A stretch of 64,000 nucleotides of DNA, taken from the NCBI RefSeq assembly GCF_000143415.4, contig NW_003314307.1, positions 1,294,252 through 1,358,251 on the forward strand. Reading direction: 5' to 3'. The DNA is from Selaginella moellendorffii (taxonomy: Eukaryota > Streptophyta > Lycopodiopsida > Selaginellales > Selaginellaceae). The notes beneath the pieces are model-generated. The model saw nothing but the letters and a program-made list of their open reading frames with translations. It was not told the DNA's origin and did not search any database. Positions 1 to 12,405 of the stretch are shown in pieces; the first letter of the stretch is position 1; each line of letters begins with the position of its first letter. Made by a program: the position numbers and the translations under genes.

Positions 1-1
1 G

Positions 2-409
2 GCATTTTCAACTGTACTTGTTGGGCAAAATGCTGATATAGTTGGCTCAACTATTGATATTAATAATAGTATAACTTCAGGAAATAGAAATTTTAAACTA
101 ACCTTAGATAATAATTGCAAGCTAGTGCTATATAGAATTGGGTACAACACTATCCTTTGGACTAGTAAACATGACTTTAAACCTGTTCAAAATTGTTATG
201 CACATTTGCAAAAGGATGGTAATTTTGTGATTAAAGAAGATAATACATATCTGCAACCTAAAGATGATAATAACAAATTTATTTATTGGGCTAGTAATAT
301 TTATTGCAAACCACAACCTTCATGTGAAATCACAACAACACTAGTTATTACAAACTATGGTAATATTATTATTTATTGGAAAGGAACAGTCTTTTGGAAA
401 GCTCTTTAG
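2..409 (+). CDS. Bulb-type (GNA-like) mannose-binding lectin, 3' end
   Basis: An open frame runs in from the left edge and stops at 409, giving at least 135 residues without a start codon, so the gene is 5'-truncated by the window. The sequence shows repeated B-lectin-like strands: a stretch ending in NCKLVLYR followed by ILWTS, then NCYAHLQKDGNFVI, then FIYWAS, and a last strand with NYGNIIIYWKGTVFW. The pattern of hydrophobic strand, 'DGN' turn and W-x-S is that of the monocot mannose-binding lectin fold, although the canonical QxDxNxVxY sites are degenerate (HLQKDGNFVI keeps Q, D and N). It is AT-rich compared with the gene block after 6400. Sugar specificity cannot be judged. No other domain, such as a kinase, follows before the stop. 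Confidence 0.6.
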   Translation, partial: AFSTVLVGQNADIVGSTIDINNSITSGNRNFKLTLDNNCKLVLYRIGYNTILWTSKHDFKPVQNCYAHLQKDGNFVIKEDNTYLQPKDDNNKFIYWASNIYCKPQPSCEITTTLVITNYGNIIIYWKGTVFWKAL

Positions 410-3400
410 ATTAGTAAATTAGAAACAATTAACTTGAATAAATTTTTATTAGAAAATTAAATATAATGAAATTAATTTAAAACCAAATGTACACTTTTAA
501 GACTTTCATCATTAAACAGTAAATAATGTTTTAGATATTATAATACAGAGGTAATATGAGTGTGAGATCATTATTGTATATAAGTGGTTTTTCTTAAAAA
601 AACACATAATGTTATTATCAATAATTTAATTATATTCCCATAAAAATGTATCCCAATGATTCAAGATTAAAATTTTATACCTCATTTAACTGGTACACAT
701 TGAGATCCATTGTTTTTCTAAAGTAGTCGGACTAGTTGCGAAGCGACATGAATAAGAGGTTTATTTAAGAAGCAATTTATGATCCAATCAACTTTGCAGT
801 AGTACTTGAGATCAATTTGTTGATGTATCTCTCTCTTCTTTCTGCTTCCTCCAATCTATGAATGTTTCTTGGACTGTCCTCCTAAAGCATGGATTATAGA
901 TGTATGCATATTGACTGACAAGAGACTTGAGAGATGATGCACACTTGCTTCTCCCTCTCACTTCTAAAGCAAGATAAGCCTATAATTATAAGTCAATGAA
1001 AATGAACCACAAAGTTAAAAATTACTAGAATATAGGTTCTAGATTTCCAATTAATGCCATATATAAAAGAGATTGAGAAATCAATTCTCATGAAATTCTT
1101 GTCTAGGGTAGGAGGTAGTCTTTGGAGGTGTTGCAAGTGCTTGTCTCTAGCAATCTTGCAAGCTCCTATATGATTGTTACTGTTGCTTGCATTTTGTAAA
1201 CTCACTTACTACAAGGTGAGTGCTTCTCTTGTGTTGTGATTTGTAAGGTCTTCTTATGCAAGCTTTTCTATCCTGGGAGCTCTTCTATCTCTCTTCTTGC
1301 CACATCTCTTGTTATTACATCTTGCAATGTCCAAATGTGTGTCCAAGCAGGAGAAAAACTTGAAGTTCAAGCACCCAAAGGAGGACCACTACCCCTAATG
1401 GCAGTACAAAGAAGAACTTCATTCACTGGAACAAGCTGTCTAATGAAGGCTTGGGTGCCCACACCCTCAACCTGATGAGTATCCTAACTATGAGGTAGCT
1501 ACAAGTGGGCCAAGCACAACTTTGAGTGCCAAGCGCACTTGGTGTTCAAGGCATCTCTCTCCATGGCCAAGAAGGACAAGAGAATACATTAATGTTCTTC
1601 ACTTGGCACTTGCCAAAATTCTTTTAAACTTTAGTCTTTCTGACCTTTCCAGTCAAAAGTCAAGCATTCTTTATGCTTTCAAGTGGCCAAGCTCTTGCAG
1701 ACTCAGATGAAAAGGACAACCTTTCTAGGATCCTCGTACACTGGACTTGGTTGCAATGATTTAATGCTCATCAAGATTACAACGCCCACACTGAATTCCT
1801 AGATGATTGTTGATTGAAGCTGACAAACAAACCAAAACAAAAAAGACATACCATTTACAATTCCCATTTTTTGTACACCAGCTACCATCAGTAGATTAGG
1901 CACCCATTAGTGAAAGTTTGCATATTCTTTTTTCATATTACTCATTTGAAATTATTTTTTCAATGAATAGGACATTGATGACATCCTATTCAACAAGAAG
2001 ATCTTTTAGTGGATGAATTTATCTTAGCAATAATGCTCCCATTGATCAAGTACATTTTACCAACTCCTCAGCTGCATCATCTGCTACCATAGGAAAAAGT
2101 GTCTAAATCAGGTGCAAGTTCTCAAAGGGACCTCACAATTACCTATGCCATCTCAAGCTTGGGGATTACAAGAGATGACATCAACTAGACTAGGGACTAG
2201 CTTAAGTTGTTGAGAAGCAGGGTAGAGCCTAGGCTCTGTAACTAACAATTAGTCAAGTGAAAACTAACATGGGCAAGCACTAAGGACATTTGATGTAGTT
2301 GACACTCTTGCAATCTGTCAAGTCACGAAGCAAAACCTAAAAAGCCAAAAAGATGTGGAATAAATCTAGTAAAGCTCTCTCAAGACAACTACTGGCTAAG
2401 ACAAGCAACTACCATAGTTATTATAAGCGATTTAATTGGTGTTACAGCTCTTGTGGATAAGAGAATTTTTTTTAATATACCTCAATTAAAGTTAATATTT
2501 TTTTTAGTTGTAATTTTTGCAAGTATGACTCAAGAACAATTCATCAGCCCATATAGCACCCTGATTGTGAACTGCTTAAAACAACTAAGGCTGTGTAGAA
2601 CTGAGGGAATATTCCATTTGCCGCCACATCAGCATTAGGGTCACGACCATTGGGGAGGGGAAGTTCACTTAAGGGGGAAAAAACAGGGGATCAATTGTAT
2701 GTGAGGAAGTGAAGAAGAGAATAAAGGAAAAAGGATGCCTTGATGAAGAGGTCCTCAGCAAAGCGCCCTCGATCGTGTGAACGAGCGACTTTGGATACGA
2801 CGAGAAGCAAGAGAACGTCAAGCCACTATGAGCATACCCTGTCCTCACTGTGGGCAGCAGTTCTATTTTAGAGCAAACTCCTAGATATTCCCTGGGGTGT
2901 CTTCAGGCTGTACAAAGAAACTCTAAAACAGTTATCCACCAATATTGCATTGATGTCATTGTTGTCCCTTGAATCTAAAGATGTTGCATCAAGAGCATTA
3001 TTTTCATTATCTAAAAGTCTATAATGACTAGAGTCACAAACTTATCTAGGCCACAATCAATTCAATTTCCCATGTAATACAGATGGTGATGCTACTCTAA
3101 GTCTACCAGCTTTGGACCACAGCATACTTGTCAATTATTTGAAATTAGTTGAAAAATAAGGTGGTCATTATGCCCCATTTATAATTATATGAATAGTTTT
3201 TGCAATGAGTCATGTTCCAATTACCTCAACAAGAACAACTAGTTTCTTGCATAGTTCATGTGCTAGTTTGGAATCACATTAAAAGTGGTTTCTAGTGTGG
3301 CTTATATGGTAATTTTGAGTATAATTTTTAGATTCTGTAAGTAAAATAGCTTATTATAATTTTGAATAATAATATCTATTTCTTAAAGATATTATTACAT

Positions 3401-5170
3401 CACTCACTCCTAAAGAAGAAGATGCTATCAATCTTCTCAGAGGTCATTGCATCATTATGTGGCCTCCAAATCAAACAAAGAATTATAGATTAAAAATAAT
3501 AAACAAAAGATTACAATAAACTTTATGTTGGACTTAATGGTTTCCTATCGAATGTGTAGAAAATTATGCCTATCAATGAAATATATTAGCTTAACTTATC
3601 TGTTGATCTACGAAAAGGAATGAGGAAAACAAACTTTAATATGGTTCTACTTCACTCTTCTTTGTTTTATGTTGTTTGGAAAAAAAATTTGATTACACCT
3701 AAGCTTATGTAATAGAATCAACATGGAGAAACTGAATAAAAGAATGTAATAAAACAAAAATGTTGTATAACGGCCATAGTGCTACAATTGTTGGCCTCTG
3801 GCACTAACATTCCACCCCTTGAGCCTATGAATGACAAGAGCACTATATTTTTTAAAGGTTGTGTTGTGCCACACTTCAGATTGTATTGTCTTCGCTATAC
3901 ATGAAAAACAGGAAAGAAAAATAATAAATAACTTATGTATCCTATAGCAATATTATAGTGACAGTGCTTCATTGGCAACATTATCACTATCCATACCACG
4001 GCTGCCATGGCTGAGTAGCCTTGCCCCTATGGCCATACCATTCCCTCCATGAATGTGTGGCATTGGCCAAGCAAGATCTAGAAAACAAGTTTAGGAGTTT
4101 CATTAGAGAAAAAATACATTTTACTCACCATAAAGTTATTATGCAAATGTGAACACCATGGCTAAGCAGAAAAAAAGTCCCATGACACTAGCCACTGCCA
4201 TGCCCCCTCATAAAGCTGCCATGGCCGAGTAAAGCTAATGTAAACCATACCATTATCTCTATTGAAATCATGGACTACAACATTATCTTTATTAAAAATT
4301 ATACTATGTTCCAACTTTAGAACAGTGCTTAAAAGAATTATAATGAGCCATAACATTATCTATATTAGAAATCAGATCGTGTCCTAGTTTTAAAATTGTG
4401 CTTGAGATATTAAAGACCATATTGTGTTCCAATTTTTTATTAAATATATCATCTATATTAAAAACTAGATTATAATCTAGTTTTAGAGAACATAGTTTTA
4501 GAATAATACTTTAGTGAATCATATGTTATCTACAAACTGATTTATAGTTGCATAATAGGATTCATAGAATCAAATGTTATGTATATTGATAACTTGATTC
4601 AGTTCGGTTTCATAATTATACTTTGGAGAGTATTATGTCAGAACACATATATGTAAACTCTAGTAATTATAAAACTTTGATCCCAAATCAATGTACTCTT
4701 GCAAGGGAAATCTTGCAACCTCACATGGTTGAAAAAGAATATTCACGTATTTCGTTTTATTCAATTTTTGTGAGAGTTTTGTGAAAAACCATATAGAAAA
4801 ATAAAAACCATATATGCTGTGGACAAAGGAAAAAGTCCACAATGTCATGCACACTCCCATGCATCCTGCACCATTACAAGATACACACATGTACACTCAT
4901 AGTTCTCCTTGCTGAAGTCCTTCTACAGCTCAATCTGACAAGTCACAAAAACCAATTATGTTTTCAATTGTCTCCCTATCATATTGCATAGCATTGAGAA
5001 ACAAAAGATTGGCTTAAGACATTGAGAAGCAAGAGTCACAACTTTTCCTAAAACCACAAACCTCATCCAGGGACTTATGAATTGGAAAAATATATCTGGC
5101 TTCTCAAGGAAAGTTTTGAGTGATGCCCTGATTTGTCCTAATGAGCACATGACATAGGGAAACAAATAAA
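410..5170. other. Gene-poor AT-rich region
   Basis: I see no recognisable gene, RNA gene or complete mobile element. Short open frames (for example near 1236-1475) have no family signature. Around 3990-4230 a short motif (CATGGCTGAGTAG or CATGGCCGAGTAA) recurs imperfectly, which suggests old repeat debris. Confidence 0.4.
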
Positions 5171-5572
5171 TCAAAGAGATATCTGATTCTTGGATGGCTT
5201 CTCTTTTCTGCCGCCAACTGTGATCTGTCTACAGCTTTCTCTATTTGAAACAAGAAGCCAAAGTCTCCTCCTAAGACTGAATCTAATGCTGCTCTTTTCG
5301 CCATATGGTGGACGCTTTGGCCTAAAGATAAGGTTCTCAAGGGCCTTATCAGCCACAACACTAACCATCACTGACTGCTTGAAAACATCATCCATGGAAG
5401 GATATCCTACTATATCTTGACCCTCTAACAGGTACTCCAATTGTAACCTTTTCCATGGCAGCCAGAGACAATGCTTCCACCACACACTTTTTTCATTTAA
5501 CACTTTTGCTAGTGGAAGTGGCATTGAGTTTTCCTTGAAGCTTATTTGCCATGTCATTTTTCTACCCCACAA
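5171..5572 (-). other. Unrecognised open frame, possible gene fragment
   Basis: A 133-codon minus-strand frame. Its middle (roughly residues 45-110) has a plausible protein-like composition, but I do not recognise a family. No start context, splice structure or neighbour supports expression. It could be a degraded exon or chance. A second overlapping minus frame at 5104-5361 weakens the case. Confidence 0.15.
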
Positions 5573-5881
5573 TGGCCGAACAAGAAGCCACCACTTGATT
5601 AGTGGGCAAGCTTACATTTGACAGTCTTAGGGTGACGTCACAGTATACTTATATAACAATTTTTTACTTGCTTGAAGGGAACTGACTTAGATGTATTGCA
5701 ATGTGGCCCCATGATCATGAGCTTACCCAGCAGCCCTTGTGACAAGGTTCTATGGGATGTAGATGCAAGCTTGAGGCAGTGCACACTTATTGTAAGTTCC
5801 AGCCAATTATGATGTTTGAGATTGAGAGCTTCGGGCCTCTCCAGAGTCAAGCATGTTAGTGTGTGCATCACTAGCAGATTG

Positions 5882-6240
5882 CTAAGTTGAAGAGGCCAGT
5901 CGACTGACTGAGTATACTAGAGGTGGTGTGGCCGCTCGAGTGCCAAGTATAAACGGTGTACATATCACTTGATTGTGTGCAAAGCAGGTGAAGGCTGAAC
6001 TGATATGGTTGCCGCTCATTTCCAACTTGATCTGACCATAGGTGTGCGCTGAATCAGGAGTGTTGTTAAGGTCAGTGGGTAGCTCACGGTGGAAACCCGT
6101 GCGAGGATTGCAGACGCGTGGCCAATCTGGCACGTAGTCGTTTATGTCTCCTCCATGAATGCCACACACGAGGCCGCAGGAGCATGAGGCCACAGGAACG
6201 TAGCCCACGGCAATAACCTGTTTGTCACCACTTCTACCAG
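5882..6240 (-). pseudogene. F-box-associated (FBA/kelch-type) domain fragment
   Basis: The minus-strand frame contains VASCSCGLVCGIHGG and then VCNPRTGFHRELP. This spacing of 'ASC-GLVC' and 'VCNPxTxxxRELP' is typical of the F-box-associated interaction region that follows an N-terminal F-box in plant SCF ubiquitin-ligase adaptors. The N-terminal F-box is absent: upstream in this sense the frame runs into a copied piece of an unrelated gene (6242-6318). The frame ends at 5882, about 120 codons in, far shorter than the usual 350-450 residues. I read it as a truncated relic. A spliced gene is possible, but no upstream exon is visible. Confidence 0.45.
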
Positions 6241-6241
6241 G

Positions 6242-6318
6242 TCCACCTAAGAAACAAGAATCCTTTCTAAGGCAAGACGAAGGTGGTGAAGCTCCTGCGT
6301 GGCATGCCGCTGTGATGA
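6242..6318 (+). repeat. 77-bp duplicate of an internal piece of the gene at 6425-9451
   Basis: This stretch matches 8044-8120 with three mismatches (74/77), same orientation, 1.8 kb upstream of its source. The source lies inside the long C-terminal reading frame of the oxygenase-like gene. Neither end shows a terminal repeat. Confidence 0.85.
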
Positions 6319-6424
6319 TTCAATGAAGCTGAAGAAGATGACGAGGTTTGGGTTTCAGTGTGGGAGCCCTAAATTTTGAGCAAGATTTCCATCCTTATAA
6401 CATGTCTAGGTCCAAGAGAAGAGA

Positions 6425-9400
6425 ATGGCGATGGCGCAGCTCAACAAGGCGCTGTGGTGCGACCGCGAGGTCTTCGCCACCGGAGGTGAGATCGATGTAG
6501 CAAAGTTTCGGATGTGTCGCAACTGGTGGAAGGTGCTGAGAAGATCGATCTTCCAATCAAGTCCGTGTGCCAGCAAGCTCCATACGGCCTTGGGGAGAGA
6601 ACTCTCGTCGACACGGATGTGAGGCGAGCTTGGCAGATCAATCCCGAGAGGGTCTCTTGCCCCGAGGTTCCAAACTTCTTCTCGTCCGTGGCTCACGACT
6701 TGGCCGCGCATGGACTCTCCGTCATGGGGTTGGATTCGACTGCTCTGGGGCTCGACGTCAAGCTCTACAAGCTGCTGCTCTACGAGGCTGGCGGCCACTT
6801 CAAGTTCCACAGGGACAAGATGGCATGTTTGCGACGATGATCTTGCAACTTCCGACGAGCACGGGACACAGCGGCGGGGCTCTCGCGGTCCGCCAGGGAC
6901 GGCAGTGCTGCGAGTTTGATTTCTCGGACGGGAGCTCCAGCCACTACTTCTCGACGATCTTCTTTTGCGACTGCGAGCATCAGCTCAAGGAAGTGACGAG
7001 CGGGTCGAGGTTGTGCCTGGTTTTTAGCCTGGTGAGAAGCAACGTGGAGTTTATACCCGCGGAGAACGTCCCGTCGTTCGTCTCGGCTCTTCCCCGAGTG
7101 AGAGCTCTCTTCCAGCAATGGGCTGCTGGCACTGGTGATGATCAAGCAGATCAAGCAGAAGGTGATGATATAGATGATGATAACAATGAAAGCTGATGAT
7201 GACGAAGACCATCAAGACGTCGGCAAGAGTGACAGGAAGGGTCGTAAGCTCCTGGCGATTCCTTTGGCACAAGTACTCGAAGACGAGCCTCTCTTTTGCG
7301 GGGCTAAAGGGTCACGACCGCGTGGTGGCCGCTCTCGTGAGAGCTTGCGAGTTTCTGGAGCTCCATCTCTGCATGCTCACCAAGCACAAGACCGTGACAG
7401 ACGATTCCGAGGTCGAGTACGTGATTGACAATTGGATCAGAGCGGACGACCAGCCAGCAAAGTTTATGAAGTGGAACATAGACATCAAGCAAGAAGTTCT
7501 CAAGACAGCTACCAATTATGGCGACGATGACGACGCTGACTTGTTTGATTTCCTCGAGGACGAGTTCCAAGGAACCGGGATGATGGCTGGCAACGAAGGT
7601 GGAACTGATCAGTACTTCTATCACGTAGCAGTTCTCGTGGTTTGGCCCAAGGGCGGCCTGATGAGAACGATCTGCTCGTCGGTAAAGGACATAACTTGGG
7701 TGCTGGACTGGATGAGAGAAAATGGCGGTGACTTTGCAGCTCCTGGATCACTGTCGAGGGCATACTTACAGGAGATAGTCACGTCTTTGACACACCGGTT
7801 TGATTCGCTGGCTCCGCTTCTCGAAAGGAGCTATTACAACGAGCGAGAAGAGCTCCTCCAAGGTCCGGCAATGCTGCTCGAAGTTTGCATCAAGTCTGGG
7901 CTTAGCGACGAGGCGCTGTCGATCATGAGGAGCTGGAATGTGGAGCTGATAGAAATCAGGGAATTCGCCAATGCCGTGCAAGCTTACGGCTGGGAGGTTT
8001 GCAAGGAGGTCGTTGCTGGAGTCATAAAGTGCGTGGAGAAGACTCCACCTAAGAAACAAGTATCCTTTCTATGGCAAGACGAAAGTGGTGAAGCTCCTGC
8101 GTGGCATGCCGCTGTGATGAAGCTGGGAGGCTTTCCTTCGCGGCTGCGGGACCAGGTCGGGTATCAGGACGGGGCCATTGGAGCTGCAAAGCTACTGTGT
8201 GCCAAGCTCATCGCAAACTCCACCGAGCTCCCGGCCGAGTTCCAGGGCGGCTTCACGAAAAGAGAAGATGATGGGATCACGCTCTTGGTCGAGTTTTGCC
8301 TCGAAGCTGGGCTCCAGGAGGAGGCCTCGCAGATTCTCGGCAAGCTAACCCTCCAGAGGCTGGACGGCAGAACGCTGGCCAAAGTGATGCGTTCTTTCTC
8401 GAGCCGCAGCGCCGAAGTGGAGAGAGCCTGGGATGAAAGGAAGAAGATGGCGGAGGATAGAAAGTTGGCGGAGGAAGAGGAGGAGAAGAAGCCACACCGT
8501 TTCTATGGCTATGGCTATAGTCGTCATAGTTCCGGGTCCAGTTTGAAAGGCAAGAGCTCGGGAGAGCTGTGTGAGGCGTACGTGCGCGACATGGTGGAGT
8601 TTATGCTGGAGCTAGAATCGCTGGGACATCACAATGAAGCGCTGGGTTTCGCTGCCAGGCCCTTTCCTTGCGACTGTGCTGCACGGAAGTTCACGGAAAA
8701 AAGTGGTCCGGGAATGACCAATCTACAAGAGCACTGGATCGTGGTTATGCTGCTGTTAAACAAGCCCGAGCTCATACTGGACAAGTCACGCTTCCTCTTG
8801 GGGGAGAGCGAGCGTTGTGTTGCGATCATTACCATGGAAAAGGCTGCGGGCTTGGTTGGCTTGAAGAACAACGAGGCGGCCAAGAAGGTGCTGGTCAAGC
8901 TTTGCGTGGATCAGCTGGTGAGCGTGGCTGATCTAGCGGAGACGAGTACCTGGACTGAATACCACGGTGGCACCTCCAGCGGCACAAAGAAGGATCGATT
9001 CTGTAACTACCAGGATTTTTTCAAGACTTGGAAGGACCAGAAGAAGTTTTTCGAGCTCTTGCTGTGGCTGGAGGAGGAGGAGCTGCTTGGAGCGATGGTG
9101 GAGTGCGTGAGCAAGAGGGCGAACCTCTTGAGGAGGATGCTGGCGAGAGAGGAGGGGCTGGTGGATGAGGCCATGAAGCTTGGCGATGGCGTGAAGAGGG
9201 CGACGAGGAAGCTTGTGGAGGCGAGGATGGAGTATGTGTCCAAGGAGCCGATCTTGGGCGACGTGGTGGACAAGTTGGAGCCGGCGTCCAAGAAGCTCAA
9301 GCTCTGTCGCGAATTCGATGCTCGCCGGGTGATTGGGAATCCTCGGCAGCAGCGGCGAGTTTACGAGATTGTGGTGGAGGAATGGAAGGGCGATAGTGCT

Positions 9401-9451
9401 GCGAGATCGATCGAGATGGAGGAGCTCCAAGCGCTCCAGCAATTGCTTTGA
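6425..9451 (+). pseudogene. 2-oxoglutarate/Fe(II) oxygenase-like gene with several frameshifts
   Basis: The start ATG at 6425 opens in frame 2; coding potential then moves to frame 1 (about 6490-6830), frame 3 (about 6823-7170), frame 1 (about 7174-7265) and frame 2 (to the stop at 9449-9451). The N-terminal part has the prolyl-4-hydroxylase-like core: LYKLLLYEAGGHFKFHRD, where H-x-D binds iron, a GMFATMILQLP strand, and CDCEHQLKEVTSGSRL supplying the distal His and the Arg for 2-oxoglutarate. The remaining ~750 residues form one uninterrupted frame (7196-9451), largely helical, of unknown function, beginning KYSKTSLSFAGLKGHDR. The frame after 7196 is therefore probably not a separate gene but the C-terminal part. 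No intron with usable signals explains the shifts. Either the copy is a young pseudogene or the draft sequence has indel errors in its first 850 bases. Confidence 0.6.
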
Positions 9452-9549
9452 AGATCTCCTTTTGTTCTAAAGTTGATAGTTCCATCAAGTTCTCTTTTTT
9501 TTCACTCGTAGAGGATTTTAGGGTTCTTGGAGAATGCGCAAGATGATTG

Positions 9550-12081
9550 ATGGTGTTACTGGCTTCCTCTCGTCCACGATCACGTAAGTGCTTCTCTCTC
9601 AGGGCAGGGCGAAGAAGAAATCACCCACTCCCATCTCCATTTCGAGCGCCGGAGCAAGAGAGCGATGAGAAATCTCCTGAATCTCCTTCCTCGCCATCGC
9701 TGTGGAGCTTGCTGGACGCTTTCAGGGCGTGTGGCTCCTGCCGCGACATGGACACGGCCAAGAAGCTCCACTTCGATGCCATCCAGCGCCATCTCCAGCA
9801 CGAGATCTTCGTCGCCACCGCCATCGCCACAATGTACGCCCGCTGCGGCAGCATGGAGAGCTCCCGCCGCGTCTTCGACCAGATGATCCGCCGCGACGCC
9901 ATCGCCTGGACGGCTCTCGTCACTGGCTACGTGATCAACGAGGATTTCGAGCAGGCCCTCGATCTCCTCCCTCGCATCCTGGCCGAGAAGCTCGCTGGCG
10001 ACTCCAGGATCTTGGTGGCTCTTCTCACCGCGTGCTCCAAGCTGGCGGCGGCAAGCAAAGATGGAAGCTCCGTGATTTCTTGCCTGGAGAAAGGGATGGC
10101 GATCCACTCCCTGGCAGCCAGCAGCAAGCTCGACTCCACGGAAATCTTCGTTGGGAGTGCTCTCATTGACATGTACGTGAAGAGTGGAAGCTCGCTCGAT
10201 GCGCGCATTGTCTTCGATAGGATGGATCGCCACGACGTGGTGGCATGGACGAGCTTGCTGCTGGGATACGCTGAGAGCAGCGACGATCGTGATCTGGAGC
10301 TTGCGCTGGAGTTTTTCCACTCGATGCTCGAGGTGTGTGATCCAAACGCTCATACTTTTGTGGCGGTGCTCATGGCTTGTGCTGGTCTCGCAGGAAAGGA
10401 GCAAGGCGTGGATGGAAGACTGAAGCTCTCGAGTTTGGAGAGAGCGAGGACGATCCACTGCCTGGCTCGGGAACACGGAGTGGAGCAAGAGATCTTCTTC
10501 GCGGGCGCGCTGGTGGACGCGTTCGCGAGGTGTGGAAGCATGGAGGATGCTCGACGAGTTTTCGAGCGAATGCCTTGCCACAACATGGTCGTGCTCAACT
10601 CTCTTTTGCTCGGGTACGTGGAAAACGATCAAGCCGAGCTCGCTCTATCCATTTTATTCTCGCAGGGTGATGATGGAAAGCGTTCGTGGTCGCCGAATCC
10701 TCGGACTTTGGTGGGGGCGCTCATGGCCTGCTCGAGCATCGGCCAACAAGTCGACGATCCGGGTCTAAAGCTGGTGTCACTGGAGAAAGGAATGGCGATC
10801 CACCGTGAGGCGGCGAAGCTGGGACTGGATACCTCCGACTTGTTCGTCGCGAGCACGCTGGTAGACATGTATTCGAGCTGTGGAAGCCTCGCCGACGCTC
10901 GAGCGGTATTTGACAGGATGGCGATTCACAACGTCGTTTGCTGGACGTCGCTGCTGCTGGGACTCTCCGAGAATGGCGAGCCGGAGCTAGCTCTCGAGCT
11001 CTTCGAATCCATGGTGGCAAGCAGCAGCGTTCTTCCAAACGCCAGAACTTTCAGGGTTGCTCTCTCGGCTTGCACCAGCTTGGCTTCCAAAGATGGCGAT
11101 GGTGGAAAGTGTGGATCTTCGTCCAAGCTCCAACAGTGTTTGGAAAGAGGGAGGAGGATCCATCGCCGAGCGATGGAGCTGGGACACGACACAGATATCT
11201 TCGTCGCCAACACCTTGATCGACATGTACGCTAAGTGTGGAGGATTGAGCGATGCGAAGCTGGTCTTCAACTCGATCGGGCAGCAGCAGCGCACGCCCGT
11301 GTCCTGGCACGCGATGATGCTGGGATTCGTGGAAAACGAGCAGCACCAACAAGCACTAGATCTCCTGGAGGAGATGCTGGCTCTTGGAGGAGGAGGAGTT
11401 TCTTCTTCGCCGCTCACCATCGTCGCGGCTCTCATGGCTTCCAGCGGCCTCGCCAGCCTCGACTCTGGGAGAAAACTCCACGCTCTGGCCTGCCGGGATG
11501 GATTCCAGAGTGACGCTGCGGTGGCGAGCTCCCTGATCGATTTCTACGGCAAGTGTGGCAGCAGCATGGTCGTCGCGCACCACGTCTTCGACTCAACCAC
11601 TTCTCCAGCTCTTCCTCACTGGAACGCTCTCGTCAGTGGATACAGCCGCCACGGCGATCCAGCGCGAGTTTTCGAGCTCTTCCGCGAGCTCCAGAAGGAA
11701 GGATTGGATCCCGACGCCGCGACTTTCCTGCCGGTCCTGGCGGCTTGCAGCCATGCCGGGCTCGTGGACCGAGGCACGAAGATTTTCGAGGCGATGGTGG
11801 CGAGCTCGTCGATTGCTCCCGGGATCGCTCACTACACTTGCGTGATCGACATGCTGGGACGTGACAATCGGCTCCGCGAGGCGGTGGAGATGATCGAGAG
11901 CATGCCGGGGCGAGCGGATGCGGCGGTGTGGACGAGCGTCTTGGCGGCGTGTAAGAAGTGGAAGAATGTGGAGGTGGCGAAGCTCGCGTTTGGGAAGATC
12001 ATGGAGGTGGACGGCAAGAGCGCTTCGCCGTACGTCCTCATGGCTACCATCTACGGAGGAGATCAGAACCTCGAGAGCTAA
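9550..12081 (+). CDS. Pentatricopeptide repeat (PLS-class PPR) protein, 843 aa
   Basis: A single-exon gene. The first in-frame ATG after an upstream stop (TGA at 9544) is 9550. A basic, Ser/Arg-rich leader of about 40 residues suits an organelle transit peptide. From about residue 55 the protein is an array of PPR motifs with the recurring pattern 'F(V/I)A(S/T)xLxDMYxxCGSxxDARxVFDRM' and 'VxWTSLLLGY', alternating longer and shorter motifs as in PLS-class plant PPRs. Such proteins bind single-stranded organellar RNA, one base per repeat, for editing, splicing or stability. The C-terminus reads through VWTSVLAACKKWKNVEVAKLA and stops after YVLMATIYGGDQNLES, so it ends in the E-type region and lacks a DYW deaminase. 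It would need a partner for RNA editing if that is its role. The array contains extra Ser/Gly loops. The RNA target is unknown. Confidence 0.9.
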   Translation: MVLLASSRPRSRKCFSLRAGRRRNHPLPSPFRAPEQESDEKSPESPSSPSLWSLLDAFRACGSCRDMDTAKKLHFDAIQRHLQHEIFVATAIATMYARCGSMESSRRVFDQMIRRDAIAWTALVTGYVINEDFEQALDLLPRILAEKLAGDSRILVALLTACSKLAAASKDGSSVISCLEKGMAIHSLAASSKLDSTEIFVGSALIDMYVKSGSSLDARIVFDRMDRHDVVAWTSLLLGYAESSDDRDLELALEFFHSMLEVCDPNAHTFVAVLMACAGLAGKEQGVDGRLKLSSLERARTIHCLAREHGVEQEIFFAGALVDAFARCGSMEDARRVFERMPCHNMVVLNSLLLGYVENDQAELALSILFSQGDDGKRSWSPNPRTLVGALMACSSIGQQVDDPGLKLVSLEKGMAIHREAAKLGLDTSDLFVASTLVDMYSSCGSLADARAVFDRMAIHNVVCWTSLLLGLSENGEPELALELFESMVASSSVLPNARTFRVALSACTSLASKDGDGGKCGSSSKLQQCLERGRRIHRRAMELGHDTDIFVANTLIDMYAKCGGLSDAKLVFNSIGQQQRTPVSWHAMMLGFVENEQHQQALDLLEEMLALGGGGVSSSPLTIVAALMASSGLASLDSGRKLHALACRDGFQSDAAVASSLIDFYGKCGSSMVVAHHVFDSTTSPALPHWNALVSGYSRHGDPARVFELFRELQKEGLDPDAATFLPVLAACSHAGLVDRGTKIFEAMVASSSIAPGIAHYTCVIDMLGRDNRLREAVEMIESMPGRADAAVWTSVLAACKKWKNVEVAKLAFGKIMEVDGKSASPYVLMATIYGGDQNLES

Positions 12082-12372
12082 GGTTTTCTACTAAAGTTTT
12101 GGTGATTGATCGAGGAAAACCTCGAGAGAAGCTCTAAAGATAAAGTAAAGAACTATGTACGACAAGACAAAGAATGGGCCACACAATCTTATTGTCACAC
12201 TGTCTTCCGTACGAGGCGGAGAGAACATTCTTGTTCCTGTACTTGGAAGAACGAAGTTCTATACAACTTGTGAGTGTCTCATCCGTACGGGATGAGAGGA
12301 TGGAAGATCGAAGTTTTATATCCGAGAGTGGGAGTAGATCTTCACCAATTAAAGAAGAGAAAGGAACTTCTC

Positions 12373-12405
<33 letters not shown>

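Noticed and set aside
2453-2638. A 61-codon plus frame in the gene-poor region
   Set aside because: No recognisable domain, AT-rich, and no splice or promoter support.
7196-9451. A separate gene starting at 7196
   Set aside because: The frame lacks its own start context, and its first residues continue the family pattern of the broken oxygenase protein upstream.
9580-10632. A 350-codon minus-strand open frame
   Set aside because: Antisense shadow of the PPR gene, without any domain.
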